This document shows, in pieces, positions 7,624-18,690 of a stretch of 64,000 nucleotides of DNA. Both the position numbers and the translations under genes were made by a program. The DNA is from Gloeobacter morelensis MG652769 (lineage in GTDB: Bacteria; Cyanobacteriota; Cyanobacteriia; Gloeobacterales; Gloeobacteraceae). The DNA is taken from the NCBI RefSeq assembly GCF_021018745.1, contig NZ_CP063845.1:3100001-3164000 (forward strand). The letters are read 5' to 3'. Below the pieces are notes generated by a model. It was not told the DNA's origin, did not search any database, and saw only the letters and a list, made by a program, of their open reading frames with translations. The number at the start of each line of letters is the position of its first letter. The stretch's first letter is position 1.

Positions 7624-9216
7624 ATGGATTTTGAGCAGTACGAATCAGCCTACCCACCCCGGGAGTTGCTCCCGGACGCACTGGTGACCCGCATCGGGCC
7701 GAGCCCGACGGGCAAGGCCCACATCGGCACGGCTTTGCAGGCGGTGATCAACCGGTCTTTGGCCGACGGCAGCGGTGGTGCCTTTTTATTGCGCATCGAA
7801 GATACCGACCGCGAGCGCTTTGTCGAAGGAGCAATTGAGGATCTGCTTGCAGCCCTCGACTGGCTGGAGATTCGACCCGACGAAAGTATCGAGCACGGTG
7901 GCAACTACGGCCCCTACGTCCAGAGCGAGCGGCTGCCTATCTACCAGGCGGCGGCGCGCCGGTTGGTGGAAGCAGGAAACGCCTACTATTGCTTTTGCAC
8001 GCCGGAAAGGCTCGAATCGGTGCGTCTGGCCCAGCAGGCGGCGGGCAAGCCGACTATGTACGATCGCCACTGCCGCAATCTAGGTTTTGAGGAAGTCGAG
8101 AAGCGGCGCGCGGCCGGTGAAAAAGCGGTCGTGCGCCTGAAGGTGCCTGACGACACCGAAATTGCCTTTGACGATCTGGTGCGCGGCCGGATCGCCTTCG
8201 AGGCCCACACGATCGACGATGGCGTGCTGCTCAAGTCCGACGGCTTTCCTACCTATCACCTGGCGGTGGTCGTGGACGATCACCTGATGCGGGTAAGCCA
8301 GATTATCCGCGGCGAGGAGTGGATTCCTTCGACCCCCAAGCACGTGCTTCTGTACCAGTACTTTGGCTGGCCGATGCCGCGCATCGCCCACACGCCCATC
8401 CTGCGCGACATGAGCCGCCGCAAACTCTCCAAGCGCAGCGGCGACACATCGATCACCGGTTATCGGGTACAGGGGTACTTGCCTGAAGGTCTGCGCAATT
8501 TCCTCACCCGAATCATCTGGCCCCACCCGGAGGGCAAGGACGTCTACGACCACGAAGAATTCGTGCGGCTATTCAAGGCGGCAGATCTGCCCAACACCGG
8601 TCCCATCGTCGATCCACAGCTGCTCGATTTCATCAACGGCCAGTATCTGCGCCGACTCTCGCCTGCAGAACTTTACACCGCGACGGTGGAATATCTGAAA
8701 TTCTTGCTGGGCTTGCATCAGGACATCATCTTCGAGACTTACCATCCTTCGGCTCCCATCAGACAGACCCTGACGCGCGCCGAACTGGGATCGTTCTATG
8801 CGGCTTTCACGACCAACCCGACTTACACCGAGCGGGTACTGACATTGGAGCCGGAGCGCTACAAGCGCCTGAGCGACATTGTCGTCAGCACCGGCTTTTT
8901 CTTCCCAGCGTTGTTTACCCCGGCGGACCCGAAACTCCTCGCCAAACCTTTGGGAAGCCCCGAGAAGGCAGGAGCATTGCTGGGTGAGTACCTCAAACTC
9001 TACCGACCGGAGGCCGCGCAGGCCGAGTGGGAGCAGAGCGTGCGCGAACTGGCCCGCGAAGCCGGGGTCAAAGACGGCAAGCTCTTCATGACCCTCCGCG
9101 TCGCCGTCACCGGCCGCGAGCAGACGCCGCCCCTGTTCGAGGTGATCACAATCCTGGGAGGAGACGAGGTGCGCCGCCGCCTGGAACGGGCTGCCGCGCT
9201 GCCGGTGTCTCTGTAG
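7624..9216 (+). CDS. gltX: Glutamyl-tRNA synthetase
   Basis: A 530-residue class I synthetase. The HIGH-type motif is AHIGT near residue 33, preceded by RIGPSPTGK, and the KMSKS-type motif is KLSKRSG near residue 275. The RIEDTDRERF and SDGFPTYHLAVVVDDH segments are typical of bacterial GluRS. It charges tRNA-Glu, which also feeds tetrapyrrole synthesis in cyanobacteria. At 530 residues it is about 45 longer than usual, and the C-terminal anticodon domain looks divergent. Whether a second gltX exists elsewhere cannot be told from this window. Confidence 0.9.
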   Translation: MDFEQYESAYPPRELLPDALVTRIGPSPTGKAHIGTALQAVINRSLADGSGGAFLLRIEDTDRERFVEGAIEDLLAALDWLEIRPDESIEHGGNYGPYVQSERLPIYQAAARRLVEAGNAYYCFCTPERLESVRLAQQAAGKPTMYDRHCRNLGFEEVEKRRAAGEKAVVRLKVPDDTEIAFDDLVRGRIAFEAHTIDDGVLLKSDGFPTYHLAVVVDDHLMRVSQIIRGEEWIPSTPKHVLLYQYFGWPMPRIAHTPILRDMSRRKLSKRSGDTSITGYRVQGYLPEGLRNFLTRIIWPHPEGKDVYDHEEFVRLFKAADLPNTGPIVDPQLLDFINGQYLRRLSPAELYTATVEYLKFLLGLHQDIIFETYHPSAPIRQTLTRAELGSFYAAFTTNPTYTERVLTLEPERYKRLSDIVVSTGFFFPALFTPADPKLLAKPLGSPEKAGALLGEYLKLYRPEAAQAEWEQSVRELAREAGVKDGKLFMTLRVAVTGREQTPPLFEVITILGGDEVRRRLERAAALPVSL

Positions 9217-9233
9217 AAAGCGCCGGTGTTTCG

Positions 9234-9989
9234 CTACCTTCCCTTGCCCAGATAAAATGTCTCGATGCTGCGCTTGTCGCCCACGTAGCGCCAGTGCCAG
9301 GGCTCGTAGCTCACCCGTTGGGGATTGTCCTTGGGAAAGGACATCTCGAAGCCGAACTTGCGGGCGTTGGCGGTCAGCCAGCGAAAGGCGGGGGTCTGCT
9401 CGAAGCGCGCTCTCAGATTCGCCCCCGGCACAGTGCCGTCACCAAAGTCGATGGCGTAGCCGGTGTGATGCTCGGAGTAGCCCGGCGGGGCGTTGATGAG
9501 CGTGGCGGTGCTGGTGGTGCCGGCTTTGCCCAACTGGCGCGCGTAAACTTCCTGCTGATAGCGTTCGGAGCGGAATCCCGAGAGCGTCACCAAAATCACC
9601 CCCTGCGCGCGGGCTGCCTGCACCAGCTGTCGATAACGCTCCACCGCCCCTTTGTGCAGCAAGATGGGCCGGTCGGTGTCCCGCCAGAAGTCGATCTGTA
9701 CCAGATCGCCCTTGAAAGCTTCTTTGTAGCGGTAATGACCGAGCAGCGTGCCTGCGGGCGCGCCCGCCGACTTTGCACTGCTCGCAGCGGCACTCGCCTG
9801 GGCCGCCTTGGGCGAATCTTCCCCGGGCTTGGGCAACAGCAAAAATAACCCCAGACCCACGACAAAAAGCACTCCAAGCGCCGCGACGAACACCGGGGGC
9901 CTGGGGAAACTGGTCTGCGCCGCCGGGGCGGGCATCGGCGCAGCGGTAGCGGCGCGCTGGATTACCGGGATGTCATCAAAATCAGTCAT
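9234..9989 (-). CDS. M15-family D-alanyl-D-alanine carboxypeptidase, membrane anchored
   Basis: A 251-residue protein with a cytoplasmic N-terminus, one membrane segment near residues 33-53 (VFVAALGVLFVVGLGLFLLL), an Ala/Ser-rich linker, and a VanY/LdcB-like domain. Zinc-binding and catalytic motifs are present: SGFRS, SEHHTGYAIDFGD and EPWHWRYVG. It should trim peptidoglycan stem peptides in the periplasm. It ends 18 bp from the convergent gltX. A paralogue lies at 38742-39593 with the same motifs but a cleaved signal and a proline-rich linker. Confidence 0.88.
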   Translation of the reverse strand: MTDFDDIPVIQRAATAAPMPAPAAQTSFPRPPVFVAALGVLFVVGLGLFLLLPKPGEDSPKAAQASAAASSAKSAGAPAGTLLGHYRYKEAFKGDLVQIDFWRDTDRPILLHKGAVERYRQLVQAARAQGVILVTLSGFRSERYQQEVYARQLGKAGTTSTATLINAPPGYSEHHTGYAIDFGDGTVPGANLRARFEQTPAFRWLTANARKFGFEMSFPKDNPQRVSYEPWHWRYVGDKRSIETFYLGKGR

Positions 9990-10197
9990 TGTATAGCGGG
10001 TGTTGCGTTTCCCAGAGCGACCCGGGGCAAAGTCTCAAAATTGGACGCCATTTTTCGTAAGACCATACCTTATTCTCTCCCTGGCAGTCAACAACTCAGC
10101 CATGGGAAATGTATAAGCCGTGAGAAATCGCGGCGGGCATCAGCGAGCCTCCCCGGCGCCATGCCCGCGGGAGGCTGGAGATTGCGGACAGCCTCCT

Positions 10198-10677
10198 TCA
10201 GGCCCCAGAAGCAATCCCCAGATCCCGCAGAATTTGATCGGCGTGCTCCTCGGGTTTGACCTTCCTGTAGATGTAGGCGATGCGGCCCGCTTCGTCGATG
10301 ACGACGGTGTGGCGCAAGATCCCGATTGCAGTGCGGCCCATGAACTTCTTTTCGCCCCACGCGCCGTAGGCTCGGGCGATGGCGCCCTCGGTGTCGGCTA
10401 GTAGCGCAAAGGGCAGGGCGAACTTTTCGGTGAACTTCTGGTGGGAACGCACGCTGTCGGTGCTCACCCCGACTACGGCCACACCCGCCGCCTGCAGTTG
10501 GGTGTAACGGTCGCGCAGGCCGCAGGCCTCCTTGGTGCAGCCGGGGGTGTTGTCGCGCGGATAGAAGTAGAGCACGACTTTTTTGCCGCGCAGATCGGCG
10601 AGCGACAGCCGCTCGCCGCTGGTCTGCTCAGCAGTAAAATCCGGCGCCGGATCGCCTACCTGCAACGGTTCGCTCAT
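10198..10677 (-). CDS. bcp: Peroxiredoxin, Bcp/PrxQ type (copy 2)
   Basis: A 159-residue thiol peroxidase. The active site TPGCTKEACGLRD has the peroxidatic Cys and the resolving Cys five residues later, as in alpha-type PrxQ. It reduces hydrogen peroxide and alkyl peroxides using thioredoxin. It starts 3 bp after the stop of the neighbouring paralogue, so the pair is probably one operon and a tandem duplication. It has a C-terminal extension (RKVKPEEHADQILRDLG) lacking in the other copy. Confidence 0.92.
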   Translation of the reverse strand: MSEPLQVGDPAPDFTAEQTSGERLSLADLRGKKVVLYFYPRDNTPGCTKEACGLRDRYTQLQAAGVAVVGVSTDSVRSHQKFTEKFALPFALLADTEGAIARAYGAWGEKKFMGRTAIGILRHTVVIDEAGRIAYIYRKVKPEEHADQILRDLGIASGA

Positions 10678-10680
10678 CGC

Positions 10681-11118
10681 CTAGACACCGACGGCGGCGA
10701 GCACATCGCTCGCGTGGGAGGCGGTATTGACGGAGGTGAAGACCTGGGAAATCTTGCCCGCTTCGTCGATGACATAGGTGATGCGCTTGGCGTAGTTGCC
10801 GGCGTCGGCGTCGTAGGCTCTGGTCAGCGCACCGTCGGTGTCGGCCAATAGGGCAAAGGGCAGGGCGTACTTGCTGGTAAAGGCTTGGTGGGACGCTTCG
10901 TCGTCCATGCTCACGCCGTAGACACCAATACCCTGGGCCTGATAAGTCGACCAGTTGTCGCGGAAGGAGCAGGCTTCTTTAGTGCAGCCGGGGGTGTCGT
11001 CTTTGGGATAAAAGTAGAGGACAAACTTCTTGCCCGCCAGACTGGCGAGCGACACGGTGTTGCCGTGGGTGTCCTTGGCGGTGAAGTCGGGGGCTTTGTC
11101 TCCGACGTTGAGGGCCAT
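10681..11118 (-). CDS. bcp: Peroxiredoxin, Bcp/PrxQ type (copy 1)
   Basis: A 145-residue PrxQ/Bcp peroxiredoxin with active site TPGCTKEACSFRD and the Bcp start DKAPDFTAKDTHG. It is the promoter-proximal member of the tandem pair. The two proteins keep the same active site but differ in surface loops, which suggests an old duplication. It has no signal peptide and so acts in the cytoplasm. Confidence 0.92.
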   Translation of the reverse strand: MALNVGDKAPDFTAKDTHGNTVSLASLAGKKFVLYFYPKDDTPGCTKEACSFRDNWSTYQAQGIGVYGVSMDDEASHQAFTSKYALPFALLADTDGALTRAYDADAGNYAKRITYVIDEAGKISQVFTSVNTASHASDVLAAVGV

Positions 11119-11234
11119 GGCGTCTTCTCCCGAATAAACAGCAATAGAGTGGGTTGCCTCATTTGAAAACCCACCCCATGATACTGCCAGGCACAGGTGC
11201 GCTAGTCTGGTAGTCCGCAGGGGTCCGCCGGCAT

Positions 11235-12164
11235 ATGCCCATCTGGATGTCGCTCAAAAGTCAGCACTATTCCTGGAATTTCCCAGCCATTGCACTGCCT
11301 TCATTTGCTCCGGCAAGAGCATGGAGGCAGCTTTTGGCGCTGTGCAGCTTGTTGCTGGTCACCTGTTCGGCTCCCGGCTACGTCGATACGGTCCTGTTTC
11401 TGGTCACCCAGGACCGCGAGCATGGCGGGGTGACGATCGAGCCGGTGGTCAAAATCGAGAAGGGCCACTTCTACGAGCCGACCGGCGACACGAAATTCAT
11501 GGAGCGCCATACCGGTGAGCGGGTGCTGCCCCTTTACCGCCAGGGACAGCTAGTAGGTAGGGTGCAGGCCACCGGGGCGGCCGAATACAGCTGCTATCCG
11601 GCCCAGTACAACGCCCGGCTGCAGTTGAGCGTCCCGGCGGGACCAGAAACCTTCAGTGCCCAGGGGCTCACCTACTGGCTTGCGAGCACGGCGCTCCTCC
11701 TCGATTCGCCCCAACCGGCGGCGGCACTCACCGCTCAGGAGCGCACCCTCGTCGAGCGGACGGCCCGCGAACGGCTCGGCCAGTTGGGCCTGACCCCGTC
11801 CTATTTGCAAGCCGCCCAGTTGACCGACGCCGCCCGGATCACCGTGGCGGGCAAACCGGCCCTGGTGGGCACCGTGAGCGCCCTGGCCGATTCGGTGGGG
11901 CGGGCGGGGGCGACGGCCTTTGTGCTGCTCGAATCCACCGCGGCAGGCTGGCAGGTGGTCTACGCCGAGCAAAAGCGCTTTTCTGACATCTACGGCCAGG
12001 ACTTTATCGGTCAGGTGTTCCGCGATACTATCGATCTCGACCGCGACGGCACCCCGGAGTTGATTGTCGAGCAGACAGGAAACGAAGTCTACCGCTACCA
12101 GATCCTCAAGCGTCGGGGCAGAACCTGGGAAGTCATCTATACCGGCGGGGGCGGCGGATGCTGA
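11235..12164 (+). CDS. Putative exported hypothetical protein
   Basis: A 309-residue protein with a hydrophobic N-terminal segment (RQLLALCSLLLVTCSAPGYV). The TCSAPG context could be a lipoprotein-like cleavage site, although the signal begins unusually late, near residue 30. An internal start closer to the signal is possible. The C-terminal region contains DTIDLDRDGTPELIVEQTG, an FG-GAP-like calcium-binding loop. The gene overlaps the downstream membrane-protein gene by 7 bp. No enzymatic motif was recognised. Confidence 0.65.
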   Translation: MPIWMSLKSQHYSWNFPAIALPSFAPARAWRQLLALCSLLLVTCSAPGYVDTVLFLVTQDREHGGVTIEPVVKIEKGHFYEPTGDTKFMERHTGERVLPLYRQGQLVGRVQATGAAEYSCYPAQYNARLQLSVPAGPETFSAQGLTYWLASTALLLDSPQPAAALTAQERTLVERTARERLGQLGLTPSYLQAAQLTDAARITVAGKPALVGTVSALADSVGRAGATAFVLLESTAAGWQVVYAEQKRFSDIYGQDFIGQVFRDTIDLDRDGTPELIVEQTGNEVYRYQILKRRGRTWEVIYTGGGGGC

Positions 12165-12502
12165 ACCGGGCGCTTTACCTGGGCGGGGTGGCCCTCGCCT
12201 GCGCGCTTCTGGGTTGGCGGCTGTGGCGGCAGAGCACGCCCGGCATCGACTGGCTAACCCTCGCCTGGTACAGCTTTTACCGGCAGGATTCGGGCGGCGT
12301 GGTCGTGGGCGGCTTGCTGCTGCTCGCTCTTTGCTGGCTGAGCGGCCGGATTTTGCGCCAGGCCGCCGAGATGGGCTGGTTCGCCCCGGAGGAAACCGTG
12401 CTGCTGGACCGGCCCCTGCAGTTTTGGTACGGTCTGTCGATCGGGATGGTGGCGATCTTCGCCGCCACGAGCGTCCTGTACTGGTTACAGCCGGGGCGCT
12501 AG
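12158..12502 (+). CDS. Small membrane protein
   Basis: A 114-residue protein with three hydrophobic segments: [19 protein letters not shown] at the N-terminus, [16 protein letters not shown] in the middle and [18 protein letters not shown] at the C-terminus. It overlaps the preceding exported-protein gene by 7 bp, so the two are likely translationally coupled. The stop at 12502 overlaps the convergent ndhH stop by 4 bp. The family is unknown. Confidence 0.65.
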   Translation: MLNRALYLGGVALACALLGWRLWRQSTPGIDWLTLAWYSFYRQDSGGVVVGGLLLLALCWLSGRILRQAAEMGWFAPEETVLLDRPLQFWYGLSIGMVAIFAATSVLYWLQPGR

Positions 12503-13680
12503 CGGTCGACCTCGCCCATGATGATGTCCACCGACCCGAGAATCGCCATCAAGTCGGCAAGCTTCGTCCCCTGCACCAGCTTGGGCAGGACCGCCAGGTT
12601 AATAAACCCGGGCGGCCGAATCTTCCAGCGCCACGGGAAGGTACTGTCGTCGCCGATCAGATATACCCCTAGCTCACCCTTGGGCGCTTCGACGCGCACG
12701 TAGTGCTCGCCCCTGGGCATCTTAAAAGTTGGAGAGGACTTCTTGCCGATGAACTGGTAGTCGAAGCCGTTCCATTCGGATTTGGGGCCACCGGACAGCC
12801 GCTGGGCCTCCAGATTCTCGTAGGGGCCGCCGGGCAACTGATCGAGGGCCTGGCGAATCATTTTGACCGATTCGCGCATCTCCTGGACGCGCACGACGTA
12901 GCGCGCCAGGGTGTCGCCGCCGGTGTCCCAGGCGACATTCCAGTCCAGTTCGTCGTAAATTTCGTAGTGATCAACCTTGCGCAGATCCCAGTTGACCCCC
13001 GAGGCGCGCAGCATCGGCCCGGAAAGCCCCCAGTTGATCGCATCCTCGCGGCCGATGTAGCCGAGGCCTTCGACGCGGCCTCGGAAAATCGGGTTGTTGG
13101 TGATTAGCCGTTCGTACTCGTCGATTTTGGGCGGCAGGTAATTGCAAAAGTCTCTTGTCTTGTCCACCCAGCCGTAGGGCAAATCCACCGCCACTCCGCC
13201 GACGCGAAAGTAATTGTGCATCATCCGCATGCCGGTAGCCGCCTCAAAGAGGTCGTAGATCATCTCCCGCTCGCGGAAGATATAGAAGAACGGCGAGGTG
13301 GCGCCGATGTCGGCCATAAACGGTCCGAGCCACAATAGATGGCTGGCAATCCGTGACAGTTCGAGCATGATTACACGGATGTAACGCGCCCGGCGCGGTA
13401 CCTGCACCCCAGCCAGCTGCTCCGGCGCGTTGACGGTAATCGCCTCGGTGAACATCGTCGCCAGGTAATCCCAGCGCGTCACGTAGGGCAGGTACTGGAT
13501 AATTGTGCGGCTCTCGGCAATCTTCTCCATCGAGCGGTGCAGATAGCCAAGCACCGGCACGCAATCGACCACATTCTCGCCGTCGAGGGTCACAATCAGG
13601 CGCAGCACACCGTGCATCGAGGGATGGTGTGGCCCGAGGTTGATGACCATGCGCTCCGCGCGGGTCTCAAGCATCGACAT
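12499..13680 (-). CDS. ndhH: NAD(P)H-quinone oxidoreductase subunit H
   Basis: A 393-residue NuoD/49-kDa subunit of cyanobacterial NDH-1. It starts with the expected [15 protein letters not shown] segment and keeps [13 protein letters not shown] and [17 protein letters not shown]. The length matches cyanobacterial NdhH. It forms part of the quinone site together with NdhK. It stands alone here, 6.3 kb from ndhK-ndhJ on the same strand. No other ndh gene lies between. Confidence 0.95.
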   Translation of the reverse strand: MSMLETRAERMVINLGPHHPSMHGVLRLIVTLDGENVVDCVPVLGYLHRSMEKIAESRTIIQYLPYVTRWDYLATMFTEAITVNAPEQLAGVQVPRRARYIRVIMLELSRIASHLLWLGPFMADIGATSPFFYIFREREMIYDLFEAATGMRMMHNYFRVGGVAVDLPYGWVDKTRDFCNYLPPKIDEYERLITNNPIFRGRVEGLGYIGREDAINWGLSGPMLRASGVNWDLRKVDHYEIYDELDWNVAWDTGGDTLARYVVRVQEMRESVKMIRQALDQLPGGPYENLEAQRLSGGPKSEWNGFDYQFIGKKSSPTFKMPRGEHYVRVEAPKGELGVYLIGDDSTFPWRWKIRPPGFINLAVLPKLVQGTKLADLMAILGSVDIIMGEVDR

Positions 13681-13730
13681 GGCAATGTCTCTTTACGGGT
13701 GGGGCTCTACTTCAGGATAGCCTCGGTTGG

Positions 13731-14036
13731 TCAGCCGACTTTCTGCTCGCCCGCATTGGCCTGCTGGTGCACGATCGCCACCAGCGACGGAAACAGAAAA
13801 TAGTGCTCCTCGGCGTAGCGCGCCCCAAATAGTCCCCGCGTCGACCAGAAAAAGCGCTCGGCCGCCTGCTGGTTGCGCTGCACTGCGATCACCGCCGGCG
13901 GCACGATGTTGTTTTCTTGAACGAATCGGCGGGCGGCGGTGACCGGCTTGTCCTCAGAGCAGCAAATGCGAAACTGGGGAATCTGTTTGAGCAGCTGGCG
14001 ACCGCGCCGGTCTGCCGGGATGGCGCTTCTGGACAC
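13731..14036 (-). CDS. Conserved cyanobacterial small protein, DUF3155-like
   Basis: A 101-residue basic protein. It resembles the DUF3155 family of cyanobacteria: GRQLLKQIPQF near the start, SEDKPVTAARRFV, IVPPAVIAVQRN and RYAEEHYFLFPSL. No function is known for the family. It is divergent from chlL, and the 200-base gap between them must contain both promoters. The family name is from memory of the motif pattern. Confidence 0.7.
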   Translation of the reverse strand: MSRSAIPADRRGRQLLKQIPQFRICCSEDKPVTAARRFVQENNIVPPAVIAVQRNQQAAERFFWSTRGLFGARYAEEHYFLFPSLVAIVHQQANAGEQKVG

Positions 14037-14233
14037 GACCAGAACCTCCTCACGAGTACGGCGGTTAAAACTTCACGGATTGTAACAGACTGTCCCGACA
14101 TGTCAATCCGGGCAGCCCCGCTCTTCATATAACGTTGCAATGAGCCGCATTTTCTTGGGCATTTGCGGTTGTAGTGTAGAGTGAAACCCAGCAACGGCCA
14201 AGATCTCCGTTGTTTGCGCAAAGGAGTATCGTC

Positions 14234-15061
14234 GTGAAGCTAGCAGTTTATGGCAAGGGCGGCATCGGAAAATCGACGACCAGTTGCAACATTTCGGTGG
14301 CTTTGGCCAGGCGTGGCCGACGGGTGTTGCAAATCGGTTGCGATCCGAAGCACGACAGCACATTTACCCTGACTGGGTTTCTCATCCCGACGATCATTGA
14401 CACGCTCGAAGAGAAAGATTATCACTACGAAGATGTCTACGCCGAGGATGTGATTTACGAAGGTTATGGCGGCGTGCACTGCGTGGAGGCGGGCGGTCCG
14501 CCGGCGGGGGCCGGCTGCGGCGGCTACGTGGTGGGGGAGACGATGAAGCTGCTTAAAGAGTTGCGCGCCTTTGAAGATCACGACGTGATTCTGTTCGATG
14601 TCCTGGGCGATGTCGTCTGCGGCGGGTTCGCTGCCCCGCTCAATTACGCCGATTACTGCGTGATTATTACCGACAACGGATTTGACGCCCTATTTGCCGC
14701 CAACCGCATCGCCGCATCGTGCCGCGAGAAAGCCCGCACCCATCCGCTGAAACTGGCGGGTCTGGTGGGCAACCGCACCAATAAACGCGACCTCATCGAC
14801 AAGTACGTCGAGGCGGTGCCGATGCCGGTACTAGAAATTTTGCCCCTCATCGAAGACATTCGCGTTTCGCGCGTCAAGGGCAAGACGATCTTCGAGATGG
14901 CTGAGACCGACCCTTCCCTCGAACCGGTCTGCCAGTACTACCTCAATATTGCCGATCATTTACTCGCCTGCCCCGAAGGCGTGGTGCCCCAGGAATCTCC
15001 CGACCGCGCGCTCTTTGAGCTGTTGTCGGACTTCTACAGCCGCACTCCCGTTCCCGCTTAA
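14234..15061 (+). CDS. chlL: Light-independent protochlorophyllide reductase, iron protein ChlL
   Basis: A 275-residue NifH-like ATPase. It has the P-loop GKGGIGKST at residues 7-15, the cluster-ligand segments PPAGAGCGG and [10 protein letters not shown], and the switch DVLGD. ChlL feeds electrons to the ChlN-ChlB complex so that chlorophyll can be made in the dark. The start is the GTG at 14234, giving the usual [10 protein letters not shown]-terminus, with AAGGAG eight bases upstream. chlN follows after 21 bp. ChlB is not in this window. Confidence 0.95.
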   Translation: MKLAVYGKGGIGKSTTSCNISVALARRGRRVLQIGCDPKHDSTFTLTGFLIPTIIDTLEEKDYHYEDVYAEDVIYEGYGGVHCVEAGGPPAGAGCGGYVVGETMKLLKELRAFEDHDVILFDVLGDVVCGGFAAPLNYADYCVIITDNGFDALFAANRIAASCREKARTHPLKLAGLVGNRTNKRDLIDKYVEAVPMPVLEILPLIEDIRVSRVKGKTIFEMAETDPSLEPVCQYYLNIADHLLACPEGVVPQESPDRALFELLSDFYSRTPVPA

Positions 15062-16495
<1,434 letters not shown>

Positions 16496-16562
16496 GTGCG
16501 TGGTGCACCTTCAGCTGTAAGTAAGGGCCCGGTTGGGTAGCTTGCACGTCAAAATAGGCTTG

Positions 16563-17594
16563 ATGTCAACGTCGGCTGCAACACTACGCCAATGTATGCG
16601 CGAGTCTGTCACTCCCGAGCCCTGCGGGCGATCTGCCTGCCTCATCTACAACCCCGTGGCCGGACAGGGCGATGCGGAAGCCGATCTCCGGCTCATCCGT
16701 TCGTTTTTAGAACCGGTCTTTGATCTCGATATCCGCTTTACCACCCCGGAGGTTGGCGCGAACGCCCTGGCCTGCGCAGCGGTGGAGCGGGGCACACAGT
16801 TGGTGATCGCCTCGGGGGGCGATGGCACCCTCTCGGCGGCGGCCGAGGCGCTGGTCGGGACGGGCATCCCCTTTGGGGTGATCTCGCGCGGTACGGCCAA
16901 CGCCTTCGCCAACGCCCTCGGCCTGCCGCTCACCCTCGAGCTGGCCTGCGAGGCGATTATCGACGGGGCGACACGGGCGGTGGATGTAGCAACCTGCAAC
17001 GGACTACCGATGGTGCTGCTTGCGGGCATCGGCTTCGAGGCGGAGGCGGTGGCGCGCACCAGCCGGGAGGCCAAAAACTGGTTCGGCACCCTCGCCTACG
17101 TCTGGTCGGGATTGCAGCAGTTGGCCGAGATGCAGTCTTTTTGGGTGGCCATCGAGACACCGGATCTGCACATCCAAACCACCGCCACGGCCATCACGAT
17201 CGCCAACGCCGCACCGCCCACCTCGGTGCTTGCCCAGGGCTGCGGCGCGTGCGTGTTCGACGACGGCCTGCTCGATATCACCGTGGTCGCCCCCAACAGC
17301 GCCATGGAAGCCCTCGCCGCTGCCTTCGACCTCTTCTCCTCGGCGGTGCGCGCCGCCGCCCTCGACCGTCCCGACGTCGGTCACCTGCTTGCTCCCTGGG
17401 TGCGCGTCGTCACCGACCCGCCCCAGGTGGTGGCCATCGATGGTGAAGTGGTGGCCCGGACGCCCTTGGAAGTGGTCTGCGTGCCGGGGGGACTGCGGGT
17501 GATCGTGCCCGTCGACGATTTGCTCGAACCGCACCTGGCGGTGGAGTACCTAGACCTCGAATCGGCGGCCGAAGTAGAGCCGCTCGCCGAGTAG
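16563..17594 (+). CDS. Diacylglycerol/lipid kinase family protein
   Basis: A 343-residue protein of the DAGK catalytic (YegS/BmrU-like) family. The start is marked by CLIYNPVAGQGDAEADL, the nucleotide loop is IASGGDGTLSAAAEAL, and ISRGTANAFANALGLP follows. Such enzymes phosphorylate diacylglycerol or related lipids at the membrane face. It may continue the chlL-chlN transcript 67 bp downstream, but no coupling is evident. The ATG at 16563 is preferred over a TTG ten codons upstream. The stop region overlaps the convergent amidohydrolase by 45 bp. Confidence 0.85.
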   Translation: MSTSAATLRQCMRESVTPEPCGRSACLIYNPVAGQGDAEADLRLIRSFLEPVFDLDIRFTTPEVGANALACAAVERGTQLVIASGGDGTLSAAAEALVGTGIPFGVISRGTANAFANALGLPLTLELACEAIIDGATRAVDVATCNGLPMVLLAGIGFEAEAVARTSREAKNWFGTLAYVWSGLQQLAEMQSFWVAIETPDLHIQTTATAITIANAAPPTSVLAQGCGACVFDDGLLDITVVAPNSAMEALAAAFDLFSSAVRAAALDRPDVGHLLAPWVRVVTDPPQVVAIDGEVVARTPLEVVCVPGGLRVIVPVDDLLEPHLAVEYLDLESAAEVEPLAE

Positions 17595-18680
17595 CGCCCG
17601 GGCGCGTCCGAGCAGCCGGCGGATGGGTCCGGCCAGCCACGTCGTCTCACCATCCACACCGAGCGGCTGCAATCGGCCGCGCAGCCGCTCAAAAGGAGCG
17701 CGCACCAGGCGCGCTTCGCCACCTACCAGTACCAGCCGGATCTGCTCGGGACGGGCGGTGAGCACCGCCTCGGCGACAGTCCGGGCGCGTGGGTTGTCGA
17801 TAAGCACCAGATCCGCCGGGGCGCCCGCAACCAGCCGCCCCAACTGCGGCACCCCCAGCAGGCAGGCGGCGGCGGCGGTGACTAGATCCAGCAATTCGGC
17901 CTCCCCGAACCAATCTCTGGCACCGCGCAGTTCGGCGAGCAGATCCAGGCTGCCGCTCGCTGTCGAGTCGGTGCCGATGGCGAGCGGCACCCCGGCGGCC
18001 TTGAGGGCGCGTACCGGAGCGGTGCGGCCGTACAAAAAGCGGTTGCTCGTCAGGCAGAGTACCACGCCGGTGCCGGTGGCGGCGAGCCGGGCGATATCCG
18101 CCTCGTCCAGGGCAATGGCGTGGATGACGGTACTGGCAGGCCCCAATAGTCCGAGTTCATCGAGCCTGCGGATCTCGGCATGGCTTTGGGCGTCGGTGCC
18201 CTCGGCGGCGTGCACAAACAGCCGCCCGCCCCGGCCGTAGCTGCCGCCCAGGTGACTGTCGGGGCGGTGTTGCCAGCGATAGGGAGGGACGCGCACCGGC
18301 AGGTACCGCAGGCACCAGTGGCCGCGGTCGTGGTGCTGCACGGTGGTCACCCCGGCCAGCAAGTTGCGGTACGCCCCCCACCAGAGCCGCTCGCCGTAGC
18401 GCAACCGCAGCACCTCGCGCAGGGGAGAACGCTCCGGACGGAAGACGGCTTCGCCCCAGGCGGCGCTGTTGGGGTAGGGCGGCTCGCCCAGGGGCGGCAA
18501 CAGATCGAGGCCCAGGTGGTCGTGGGCGTTGATGAGCCCCGGCACCAGCCAGCAGCCGGCCCCATCTATGTGCAGCCGGTGGCGGCGGCGCACCGCGCCG
18601 AGGTCGCTTACCTCCATCCCGGCAATCGCGAGCGCACCGATGCCCGCTGCGGTGCGCAGGTTCTCGATGCACAGATCCAC
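17550..18680 (-). CDS. Amidohydrolase-superfamily protein
   Basis: A protein of about 376 residues with an amidohydrolase TIM barrel. Metal-site motifs are visible: GLINAHDHLGLDLLPP (HxH-like, with Asp in the middle), a second-site histidine in RLFVHAAEG and VIHAIAL, and GTDSTASG for the final Asp. It resembles cytosine deaminase/chlorohydrolase-type enzymes, but the substrate is unknown. The GTG at 18680 is preferred because it falls 11 bp after the upstream amidohydrolase stop. An earlier in-frame start at 18746 would overlap it. The 3' end overlaps the lipid kinase on the other strand. Confidence 0.75.
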   Translation of the reverse strand: MDLCIENLRTAAGIGALAIAGMEVSDLGAVRRRHRLHIDGAGCWLVPGLINAHDHLGLDLLPPLGEPPYPNSAAWGEAVFRPERSPLREVLRLRYGERLWWGAYRNLLAGVTTVQHHDRGHWCLRYLPVRVPPYRWQHRPDSHLGGSYGRGGRLFVHAAEGTDAQSHAEIRRLDELGLLGPASTVIHAIALDEADIARLAATGTGVVLCLTSNRFLYGRTAPVRALKAAGVPLAIGTDSTASGSLDLLAELRGARDWFGEAELLDLVTAAAACLLGVPQLGRLVAGAPADLVLIDNPRARTVAEAVLTARPEQIRLVLVGGEARLVRAPFERLRGRLQPLGVDGETTWLAGPIRRLLGRARALLGERLYFGRRFEV

Positions 18681-18690
18681 GAATCCGCCC

